A program made the position numbers and the translations under genes. A stretch of 64,000 nt of DNA from NCBI RefSeq assembly GCF_001997295.1, contig NZ_CP019605.1, forward strand, positions 186,001 through 250,000, given 5' to 3'. This DNA is from Tessaracoccus flavus (GTDB taxonomy: Bacteria > Actinomycetota > Actinomycetes > Propionibacteriales > Propionibacteriaceae). The notes beneath the pieces are model-generated. The model was not told where the DNA came from and searched no databases. It was given only the letters and a program-made list of their open reading frames with translations. Of this stretch, positions 50,701-62,700 are shown in pieces. Within the stretch, counting starts at the first letter, position 1, and each line of letters opens with the position of its first letter.

Positions 50701-53700
50701 CTACGAGACGGCCACGGTGACGATTACCTTCACCGGCGTCCCGACCGGATTCACGCTCGACGCCGACCGCGTGCTGAGCGACGCGTTCCTGCGCACCCTG
50801 AGCTTCACCGCGACGGCCGCAGGCTGGACCGTCGTCGTCGACACCGCCCGCGCCATCGTCGAAGGGGCCACCGACACGCAGTTCGTCGTCCCGGTGCATG
50901 TGTTCCGCGACGATCTCGCCGACCCCGCGACGTCCGCGATCATGCTGGACTCGGTGTTCGTGCCGCTGCTGGCCGACGACCCCACGCCGCTGTTCAACGC
51001 GGTCGGTGGCAACACCTTCACCACCGTCGACACCGACTACGTCGATGTGCCCATCACCGCCCCGACCGATCTCATCATCGACGAGCTGAGCATTGGCAAC
51101 GGGTCCGTCACGGTGAGCGTCGACGGTCAGACGGTTGCCGTGGTCGACCATGTGGTGCTCGCCACCATCGACGGCGTCACCTGGGTGCGCTTCATCCTCG
51201 CCAATGCCATCGCTCCCGACGCCGTGGTGGAGGTCACCTACGCGGGCGGTTGGACGTTCGACCGCAACGGGTCCAACTACACCGCCCCACTCCCGCAGCC
51301 CGGCACCCAGGGCGGCGACACGGCCCAGGTCACCTTCGGCACCGCCACGCCCCAGGGCGCCCACGTCTCCAGCCGCACCCAGACCTACCTCGACGTCACG
51401 TTCACGCCGCCGGTCAGCCTCGACCCCAACACACCGTTCACGATCGTCGACGGTTCCATCGACGGCGACGAGTTCACGATCAGCGGCGCCGGAGCCGGCG
51501 GCGGCTTCCAGATCATCAGCTTCGTCAAGCTGAGCGAGGACAACACCTGGCGCTACTTCCTGCACGGCACGTTCGCGGCGGGCGAGGTCACGGTGACGTT
51601 CGACATGAAGAACATCATGGACACCTCCGGGCACAGCCCACCGACCTCCGCGCCGCTTCTTCGCACCTTCCTCGTCGTGGGCGCCACCGCCGACACTGTC
51701 ACCACCGTAATCGTCGACGACGACACGAACACCCCTGAAGACGAGACCGAAGTCCGCACCGACGCACTGGCCGGCGGCACGATCGGGCTCGACTCCATCA
51801 ACCAGCAGCACTACTTCGAGATCCGCTTCCGCGGAGCCTCGGGCCTCGGCATCGACCACGCGACGATCAACGGCGACGAGATCCAGTTGCGCGGCCCCGG
51901 CGGCACCCTCATCACCCTGAGCGCTCCAGTGCGGGTCGGCTCCAGCGACATCTACCGCTACGGATTCGCGGGCACCCTCGTGGCCGGCACCTACACCCTC
52001 ACCTTCGTCGCGGGCACCTTCGCCGACTTGGGCGGCAACCTCAACGCCGCCGAGACCGAAATCTTCGCCCTCGCAGTGCCCACCTCGCAGCTCGAAACCC
52101 CAGGCCCCGGCTCGGTCGTCAGCGTCGACGACCTCGCCGGTCGGGGCTGGATCGACATCACGTTCGGCACCATCGGCTCGGTCGCCGTGGACCCCGCGTC
52201 CATCACTGACGCCGCCCCCGAGATCACGCTGCGCGACGCCAAGGGCGAGCTCACCGTCATCGCCGCCGTCCGCACCACCGGCACCACGTACCGCTTCTTC
52301 TTCACCGGCTACACCTCCGGCCCGCTCACCGTCGCCTTCATCGACGGCAGCTGGCTGGCCACCGACGGCACCCCGTTCACAGCGGGCACCCACGCCGCAC
52401 CCACGTACACCGCCCCCACTGAGTCGCAGATCCTCAACCGCACCTGGGTCGGCGTACGGCTCACCCCGACGTGGGGCACCGAGGTGGACGTCCGCACGCT
52501 CGACGGCGGCGACCTCGACATCGCGAACCCGAACGTAGTGCTCACCGGCGCCGGCTCCGAGGGCCTCACCTTCTCCGGCGTCAACTTCCTCCGCGACCGC
52601 GCCGACGGCAGCGGCATCGCGTTCTACAGCTACCAGGCGACCGACCTGCGCGCCACCATGGGGCCAGGCACGCTGACCGTGACGTTCAACGCGGGCCAGT
52701 GGACGGACACCGGCGGCAACACGGCGGCAGGCAGCAGCGAGAGCTTCCGCGTCATCGAACAGGGCACCTCGTTCTTCATCGAGCTCTCCGGCGGCATCCT
52801 GCTCCAGGCCGGCGAACTGCTCGAAGACCCGCTGCTGCACATCTCCGCCGAGGTCATCCTTGAGATCGATACCGACCCGTTCACGCTCATCCTGACCTTC
52901 GCGGGCCAGATCGAGGTGTGGGGACTCGGCACCATCGGCGCGACGTCCGGTCGGTTCATCCTGGCAACGGCCGATCCGGAATCCGGCGTGTTCTACAAGT
53001 GGCCGCAGATCTGGGGTGTCGCCACCGTCGAGACCAACTTCGAGAAGCTTGAGGACATCGGCCTCCTCATCTCCGGCTCGGCCCAGCTGCGGATCAACCT
53101 CACCAACGAGGTCAAGACCGAGACGCTGACCCTCAAGGGAGTGGGCCCCGGCGGCACCGACCTCACCGAGACCTTCGTACTGCAGCCGTTCAGCTTCGGC
53201 TTCCAGATCCTCGGCCAGGTAGTCGTCGCACCCGGAGGCACCGAACTCATGCGGGTGCAGGGCGGCCTTTACCTCAACATCTCGATCTCCGAGAACCCCT
53301 CGATGGACCTGTTCCTCACCGGCACGCTCTCCTTCGGCTCGGGCTCCGCGCGCCTCGAGTACGGATCGGTCACCGGCGTCATGATGATCCGCACCGACGG
53401 ACCCCTGGCTGGCGTCGCCGGCAGCATCCGCGTCTCCAGCGGCGTCGGCATCGGCCTGCCGAACATCGGCTCGCTGTTCTCCGCCTCCGGATCCGTCTCC
53501 GTGATCTTCAACACCACGATGGCCGAGCAGTCGTTCACCGTCCCGGACGCCTTCCTGCCACTGCTGCTGCCCGGACAGTCACCCACCTTCATCATTCCAG
53601 CGGCCGCCCCTGGCATCGACGGCAACCCCGTCCCCGGCGCGCTGCCTGCGATCTACATCACCGCGGTCATCGAGGCCGAGCTCACCATCGGCGGGCTGTT

Positions 53701-56700
53701 CACCCTCACCGGCATGCTCGGCATCACCGCCGCCGTCGGCCCGTCGGGGGCGTACCTCGAAGTGACCGGCATGGTCGGCACCACGATCCCGCTCCTGGGC
53801 GCGATGACAGGCAGCCTCAACCTCAACGTCTATATGGGCGAACGTACCGGTGTCGTGGGTCGCGTCCAGCTGACGCTCGGCTCCAACATCATCCCCGGAG
53901 TCTCTCTCAACGGCCAGTTCCTGCTGGAGATCAACACGTTCGCCAGCGAGCAGACCGTCCGCGCCTTCGTCGTCGAGCAGGAAACGCTCCCAGGCGGCCG
54001 AAAGGTCTTCGGCGGCTTCGCCCGCGACGCCCAGAACCGCCTCATCATCGACGACCAGACCATCGGTGTGGTGGCGGGATTCCGCCTCGAGATGTACGGC
54101 TCGCTCGTCATCAGCAACGTCCTCGACATCAACGGGCACGTGGTCTTCTCGCTCGGCGCGAGCGGCATCACGCTGGTGGTCAACGGCTCGGCCACCCTGA
54201 CCGGCCTGGGCGAGGTGCGAATCGTCGATTCCGGATTCTCGATCACCAACAAGGGCCTGGTGGCGCGTGTCGACATCGGCCTCGACGCCGGCTTCGGCGG
54301 CAACGTCGGGCTCAACTTCAACGCCTCCGCGCTGCTCGAACTGAACACCACCGGTGCCGACGCGACCCTCGGCTCGACCGTGGTCAAGCCCGGCTTCAAG
54401 CTGCGCATCGAGGGCAGCATCACGTTCCTCGGCTTCGCCAAGGGCTCCGGCTTCGCCGAGATCAGCATCGGCGGCGGCAACTTCGTGATGAGCTTCGGCG
54501 TCAACTTCGACCTTGCCGGGCTGAAGTTCTCGGCCAACGGCGTCGCGGGCATCTACACCGACGACAACCCCGGCATCGTGATGCGCGTCCAGGTGAGCGC
54601 ATCGGCCGATGCCCTGGTCTTCAGCCTCAGCGCGTCCGGGACTCTGTCCCTCAACACGACAGGCATCCAGCGAGAAGGCGTGGACAAGGGATTCGAGCTG
54701 TCCTTGCACGGCTCTGTCACGCTGCTCAAGATCTTCAGCTTCAAGGCGGACCTCATCATCCTGGTCGGCAAGGACTCGCCCACGGACCAACAGCCGCTCG
54801 AGGGCGACTGGTACCTCATGGCGCAGGCCAGCTTCGACTTCTTCGGCTTCGGCCTGAGCGGCAAGGTGGAACTGAGCTCCGAGGGCACCTTCAGCCTGGA
54901 ACTCTCCGGCAGGATGCAGCTCGGCGGCAGCTTCATGGGCATCCGTGGCCAGTTCACCCTCAAGGTGGCGTTCACGAAGACCACCACCGACGGGATCGTC
55001 GTCTACGAGCTCTACATCGGCGGCTCCGCGAGCGTCGAGGTGTACTTCGACTTCAAGCTGTTCGAGATCAGCCTCGGCGTCGGCTTGGAACTGGCGGTGA
55101 CCGCCAAGTCCACCGACCCGAAGGACGCCGACGGGAAGGTGCCGCTCAAGTTCCGCATCACCGTGCGCTTCAAGGTGCTCGGCAAGTGGTACTCGCGCAG
55201 CGACACGTTCACCATCGGTCGAGTCGCGTTCCCCGTGGTGCCGTACCTGGCCGGCAACGGCGTCGACTTCGGCGCCAGTGATCCGCGCAGCCTGCGGATG
55301 TGGCGCGAGGAGGACCGTGAGCTCATCCTTAACGTCGGAAACGACCGCCACCGCGCCGCCCGCGACGTCTCCACGCAGACACGCGACGAACGCGTGCTCA
55401 TCGAGCAGATCGGTGTCAAGAACGGTCTGGCCGTCATCCGGGTAACCGGCTTCGGTTACTCCCGCACCTACGCCAACGTCGAGCGGATCACTGGCCGCTT
55501 CGCTGACGGCGCCGATCACGTGACGATCGACCCGAGCGTCCAGATCCCGGTGCTCATCTGGGGCGGTGCCGATAGCGACACCATCATCCTCGAGGGCGCC
55601 GGCCAGGACAGCGTCGTCTACGGCGACGAGCCGTCTGCCGGTAGCGGTAACGACGACATCCGTGTCGGCGGTACGGTCGGCGCCACCGTCCACGGCGGCC
55701 AGGGCAACGACCGGCTCACCCACACGGGCACCGGCGTCGTCACCTTCCACGGCGGCAGCGGCAACGACGTCCTCGTCGGCAACGCACCGACCGCGCAGCT
55801 GTTCGGCGACGACGGCAACGACACGCTCAGTGGTCCCGCCGCGCTCTACGACGGCGGCGCCGACGACGACATCATCATCGCCACCGCCGCGGTCTTCGGC
55901 AGCACCATCTCCGCCCCCATCCGGGGTGGAGCGGGCAACGACACGCTGCGCCTCACCCTCACCGGGGACGCGGAGACCTACCGGCTCAGCAACCCGTCCC
56001 AGTGGACGCTCGACCACCTGCTCGGCACCAAGCTGATCCAGTCCACCGGCATCGAGGCGTTCGTCCTCGAGGCGGGTGGCGGCTCCGACCAGATCACCCT
56101 CGACCACATCAACGGCAACGACTCCCGGCTGACCAGCGTCGAGATCGATCTGGGCACGGGCAGCACGGACATCGTCACTGTGCTTGGCTCGGACGGCGAT
56201 GACGACAGCTTCACCGTCGGCACCGACGGCGCCCGCACCAGTGTTACGCGTGCAGGCGTCGAGGGTTATGAAGTCCGGATCGCCGGCGGCGTGCGCGCCC
56301 AGGGCGACTCGCTGGTCATTGACGGCCGCGGGGGCGACGACACCATCGACGCCGCCGACATGTCCGCCGACCAGCTCGCGCTGACGATCCGCGGCGGCGA
56401 CGGCAACGACAGACTCATCGGCTCCAACTTCGACGACATCTTCTACCTCGGCGCCGGCGACGACACGGTGACCGGTGGCCTCGGCCGCGATACGTTCTAC
56501 GACAACATCGGCAGCAACACGCTCGAGGAGTCCTTCGAGGGCGTCGACTTCGGCCTCTACGACAACCTCTTCGTCGTCGGCATCGTCGTCGGTCTGGACT
56601 TCGGCGTCGGCTCGATCGCCGAAGACCTGAAGAACATCTTCCGCACCGCGCGCCTCAACTCCACGGGTAACCGCGCCACGACGATCCTCGTCGGCGACGC

Positions 56701-59700
56701 CGACGGAGCCGTCAGGGTGGCGGGCCTCCGCCTCACCGCGAACCCGTGGACCGGCACCGCCTTCCTCGATCCCGGCGACGGCAACGACCTCGTGCGCGTC
56801 GAGCTCACCCGCTCCACGAACATGGCCGTGCACGTCACCGGCTCCGCAGGTAACGACCGCCTCGAGGTGTGGGGCACCACGGCTCCCGACGACCTCATCG
56901 TCGACGTCGTTGCCGCGCCGCCTGCGGGCACGTACACCGACAGGATCCGTCGGGTCACGTTCAGTAGTGCGGGCGTCCGCGATGACATCGGCGTCATCAC
57001 CCACGACGACGTCGAGACCGTCGTCATCCGCACCCTGACCGGCGGCGACCGCGTGGCCGTCCGCGCCATCAACGTGACCCACGAGATCTACACCGGCGAG
57101 CACACAGACGTCATCGCGGTCGGCTCCAACGCCGCGGACGCTGGCACCACGGACACCTCCTGGACCAACACCGGCGGCACCGTCAACGCCATCAACGCGC
57201 TGCTGCGGGTCGACGGGGGTACCGGTCCCGGCGCCATCACCGGCCGCGACCTGCTGGCCGTCGACGACACCGGCGACACGGCCGACAACACCGGCGACCT
57301 GACCAGCCTGTGGCTGACCGGGCTCGACATGGGCACCGGCATCCACTACACCGGCTTCGAGTTCCTGACGATCGACCTCGGCTCCGGCAGCGACGAGTTC
57401 ACCGTCACCTCGACGCACCTCGGCTCCACCGCGCTCACCACCAACAACGGCAGCGACCTCGTGACCGTGCACAGCGTCTCGGGCATCACGACGGTCTCCA
57501 CCGGCAACGGCAATGACACCGTGCGGATCTCCTCGACGCTCACCGGCGCGGGCGATCTCACCGGCGTCCAGGCACCGCTGAGCGTCGACGGTGGCGACGG
57601 TGCGGACGAGCTGTACTTCAACGACGCCGCATCGTTCCTCGACCGCATCGGCGTCATCACCGGCACCACGGTCTCCGGGCTCGGCATGACCGGCGGCGCC
57701 CCGACGCCCAGCCTCGTGCAGGTCGTCACGGTTGAGGGCGCCAACAACGGACGCTTCGCCCTCGAGGTGGCCGGGTTCGGCACCAGTGGCCAGCTCGCCT
57801 TCGACGCGAGCGCCGCCCGGATGCAGCAGGTGCTTGAGGCGCTCGTCGGCGTCGGCAACGTCGTCGTCACCAAGGCCGGCGAGCGCTGGACCGTCGCCTG
57901 GACCGGAGACCTCGCCGGGTTGGACGGACGTCCCCACACCCTCACCGTCGTGCCCGTGGCTGGGCATGCCCTGGTTGGACCGAGCGTGTCCACCGGCGTT
58001 GAGCAGATGACCGACGGACTGGTCGACTACGCGCTGTTCGAGCGCCTCGACGTCAACCTCGGCGCGCTCCGCGACGTCGTCGTGATCGAGTCCACCCACA
58101 CCGGCGCCACGAACGTGTTCACCGGCTCCGGCGACGATGTCGTGGCCGTCGAGTCGCTGGCCGGCACCACCGCCATCCACGGCGAGGACGGCAACGACTG
58201 GCTTCTGGTCAATGCAGCGCCCGGCCCCGTCGGCACCAACCCGATGGACGGGCAGCGCCTGACCCTGGCCGGTGGCGCCGGTTCCGACACCTACCTGATC
58301 GACCTGTTCGGTGTCGGCAACAGCCGGATCGACGTCGTCGACACGATCGCAGACACCAACACGTTGGCCGTCAACGGCTCCAGCCTGGACGACACGTTCC
58401 TGTTCCGCCGCGGCATGATCGCGCAGCTCTCCCACCGCACGCCGGCCAACTGGTTCCGCGACGCCGAGATCGTCACGTACGACGAGGCCATGACCGGCGG
58501 CGTGGTCGTCGACGGCCTGGCGGGCGACGACGCGTTCGCCTTTGACGACACCTCCTCGGTGCTCACCGTCCTCGGCGGCTCCGGCAACGACGTCTTCCGC
58601 TTCGGCCAGCTGTACACCGGCTACGCCATCGAGGACCCGCTGCCCGGCAGCGTCCAGGACCGCCTCGGCTTCGGCGACTTCTCGCTCCCTGACGAGGAGT
58701 CGGACGCCGACTTCGGCGACGTGTTCTTCGACTCGACCCGCGGCTGGATCACCAACGGCGTCTCCGAGACCGCGCACGTGTACGGCGGCTCCGGCGACGA
58801 CGTCTTCGAGGTCTTCCGCAACGTCGCGACCCTCAACCTCTACGGCGAGGCCGGGGACGACACGTTCATCATCCGCACCTTCATCCACGAATCGGTGCAG
58901 GCCGAAGTGGACGCCGGCGAGGGCCGCAACTTCATCCAGTACTCCGCGAACGCGCCGGTCAACATCGACGGTGGCTCCGGCTTCGACCTCGTCGTGCTCA
59001 TCGGTACCGAGGCCCACGACACCTTCGTCATCACCGCCGACGGCGTCTTCGGGGCCGGCCGCGTGGTGCGCTACACCAACGTCGAGCGCGTCGCGATCTA
59101 CGGCATGGAGGGCGACGACGTCTTCCACGTCCTGTCGACCAACCCGGCCGTCGAGATGGCCATCTACGGCGGGCTCGGCTCCGACCGCATCGAGGTCGGT
59201 TCCCAGGCCCCTGCCGCGCAGGCCAACGACCTGCTCGGTCACACCGGTCTGGTGCGCCACTCCGTCGAGAGCGCCATCGGCGCCTGGGACGGCGTGCCGG
59301 TCGACGGCCTCGCCGCCGAGATCATGGACAACGACGAGCCCACCGTCGTCGTGGCCCCCGTGGGCGGACCCCTCGTCCTCACCGAGGGCGACGAGGGTGC
59401 GGTCACGGTCAGGCTGACCTTCGCCGCCGCCACCGATGTCACGGTGACCCTCACGGCGCCCGCCGCGCTGTCGACCCGGGCCGGGGCCATCGAGTTCTTC
59501 AACGGTGTCGAGTGGGAGACCTCTGTCACCCTCACCTTCGCGCCGGGCGACCTCGCCCAGCGCGAGGTTCGCGTCCGCGCCGTCCAGGATCTGGCGGCCG
59601 AGGGCGAGAAGCTCCACCCGATCGACGCAGTCGTCTCCGGCGGCACCTACGACAAGGTGCTCGTGGCTACGACGTTCGTGCGGGTACTCGACGACGAGGC

Positions 59701-62700
59701 CCCGGAGGTCGCGGTCATCGAGCCGGTCGGCGGCGTCGTCGTCATCGAGCCCACCTCCGGCGTCGGCGGCCAGAACGCCACGTACGAGGTGCGCCTGACC
59801 CGGCAGCCTCTCTCCACCGTCACCGTCGCGGTGGCGGCCCCGTCGGGCTTCCAGGTGTCGCTGAACGGCACCACCTGGCAGCAGTCGTTGACGCTGGCGT
59901 TCGCCCCCGGCGACACCTCGCGCACGATCCACGTCCGCGCGCTCGACGACGCGGTCGTCGAAGGTCAGCACGTCGCGGCCATCACCGCCCGTGTCACCAG
60001 CAGCGACGCCATCACCGGCACCGTGAGCGGCGCCGGGGGAGTCCCCAACGAGTTCCTCTTCTCCGCAGGACTGGCCGTGGACGCGCTCAAGGGCTACCAG
60101 GTGGTCCTGCTGAGCGGCGACGGCGCCGGCCAGGCGGCCCGCATCTGGACGAACACCGCCAGCGCGATCGAGATCGAGGGCGACTGGGACATCGCTCCCG
60201 CCGCCGGAGATGCCTTCGCGATCCTCGGCTACACCCCGCCCGCCACTGAGGTCGAGGTCACCGGCACCGTCACCGGCGTCTCCGCGGACTTCCGAACCGT
60301 CACGCTCAGCGGCGCCGCGCTCCCGACCAACGGGGCCGGGCTTTCCGGTGCGCTGCTGCGGCTCGTCGGCACCAACGGCGTCGGCACCTACCGGACGATC
60401 GCCTCCAACACCGCCACGACCATCACCGTCATCGACGCGTGGGCCTCCGACACGTTCGCGGCTCCCAACACCCGCGTCTACGTCGCCGAGCTCGTCGGCG
60501 CGATCGTGCCGCGGGTCACCGTGCTCGCCCATGACGGCGACACCCCCGGCGTCGTCATCACCCCTGTCGGCGGCGACATCCGCCTCGTCGAGGGCGCCCA
60601 GACCGGCGAATTCGGTGCCGAGGCCACCTACGCCGTCCGCCTCGCCGCGGCGCCCGCGGGCACCGTGCAGGTGCGCCTGAGCGCCATCGAGTCGAAGACG
60701 CTCAGCGCCGCCGGTACCTGCTCCACCAACCTGGGTTGCACCGCCCGCCAGCTGGAATTCTTCGACGGCGCGAACTGGGTAGCCGAGTTGGTGCTGACCT
60801 TCTCCGCCAGCACCTGGCACCTGGGCCAGACGGTCATCGTGCGCGCGATCGACGACACCACCATCGACGGCAGCCTCGTGCAGGAGTTCGCCGACGCGGC
60901 GCGCCGCGTGCACCTCATCCAGGGCCCGCTGTTCGTCTCCGGCGGCGACGACCCCAACCCGCCGGTGCAGCTCTCCCTCGACGGCTACCTGCCGGTCCTG
61001 ATGCCGGGCGAGACCTCCACCGAGCCCAAGCCCGTCACGGCCAGCACCGGGCGCGCCATCGAGACAGCCCAGGTCGACGTCCTCATCATCCACAACGAGG
61101 ACTCGCCCGCCAACGACACCGGCGTGCTGACGCGCGACCGCATCACGGGCCTCGGCATGGCCGACGACTACGCCCTTGCCGGACGCCCCGTCCCCGGCGG
61201 CATCCGCTACGCCGACTTCGAGGACCTCACCGTGCTGCTCGGCTACGGCAACGACACGTTCACGGTCGAGAGCACCCACGCCGGCACCACCACCGTCCAC
61301 GGCGGGCTCGGTGACGACGACCTCACCGTCCGCACCGTCGACGGCCACACCCGCATCATCGGCGGCCCGGACGCGCTCGCCCTCGGCCGGTCCGACGACG
61401 ACGAGATCCGCGTCGGCACCGCCTCCGGGCTGCTCGACCTGCTCGCCGCGCTCCTCGTCCTCGACGGCGGCGTCGGCAACGACACCGCGCACCTCTACGA
61501 CGACGGCGATGCCAACAACAACCTCGGCTGGCTGACCCAGGACACGCTGACCGGGCTCGACATGACCCCGCGCACCGGGCTCGACGAGCTCGGACGCCCG
61601 CTGGATCGCCTCTACTCGGTCACCCCGGCACCCGGTGCCACGCACTTCACCCTGATGCTGTCGCAGATCGCCGGCGGCCTCGCCTCCGGCATCGGCGCCG
61701 TGACCTTCGCCGTCGGCGCCTCCGCCGACGAGATCCGCGACGCCCTCCAGTCGCTGCTGCTGCCCGTACTCATGGGTTGCGGACAGGCTGACGACAGCCA
61801 GTGCGTCGTCAGCGTCTACGTCTGGCAGGTCGCCGGCAGCTACCTCGTCGGGTTCCGCGGCGAGGTCAACGAGAACCCCGCCCAGCCCATCACGATCCTC
61901 CTCAGCGCGATCGGTGACGGCGCCCAGGCCGTCGACGCCGACTCCCGCGCCGGCATCCGCTACGCGGGCATTGAGACGCTCAACCTCGCGCTGGGCTCCG
62001 GGCACGACGTCCTCAACATCCGCGGCACCCTGCCGGTCACCAACGTCACCTTCGGCAGCGGCGACGACCGCGTCTACATCTCGTCGCGCGCCGACGTCGG
62101 TCTGGCTGAACGGCCCCAGTTCCTGGACGGCCACCTCGACGACATCGAGGGCACCCTCAACCTCGACCTCGGCTCCGGCCGCCACACGCTGCTGCTGAGC
62201 GACGCGGATGCGGGCTCCGGCGACGCCGACGTGCTGATCACCGACGTCCCGTCCGCCACCCTGGACCGCGACGCCGACCTGGCCGCGACCGGCGAGATCT
62301 TCGTCGTCGGGCTGGCCCCGGCCGGCATCTCGTATCGCGCTGCCGCGGACGGCACCTTCGCCGACGGCATCCGCATGTGGACCTCGGGCTTCGCCGACCG
62401 CATCGTCATCGACGGCACCCATGAGCGCTCCGGCGTCCGCACCACCACCTGGCTCAACACCGGCCTCGGCAACGACCACGTGACGGTGAACCTCACTGCC
62501 GGCGAGGACGGCTTCTTCGTCCTCAACACGCAGGGTCAGTACGACAACGTGCTCGACCTCGTGGCCGACCTCGACGACGGCGACGAACCGCTCGCCGCCG
62601 ACCGCGTGGTCAGCGTCACCGTGGGCGGCCAGCTCGTCGACCCGAGCCGCTACTCCGCCAGCACAAGGCTCGACCTCGTCGGGCTGTTCGACTCGTTCGC

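Noticed and set aside
53579..62479. An 8.9-kb open frame on the minus strand, plus other long antisense frames such as 45725-49324
   Set aside because: They are mirror images of the giant plus-strand gene. Their sequences are low-complexity Asp/Gly/Val/Arg-rich strings with no motif, start context or operon, as expected from GC bias.
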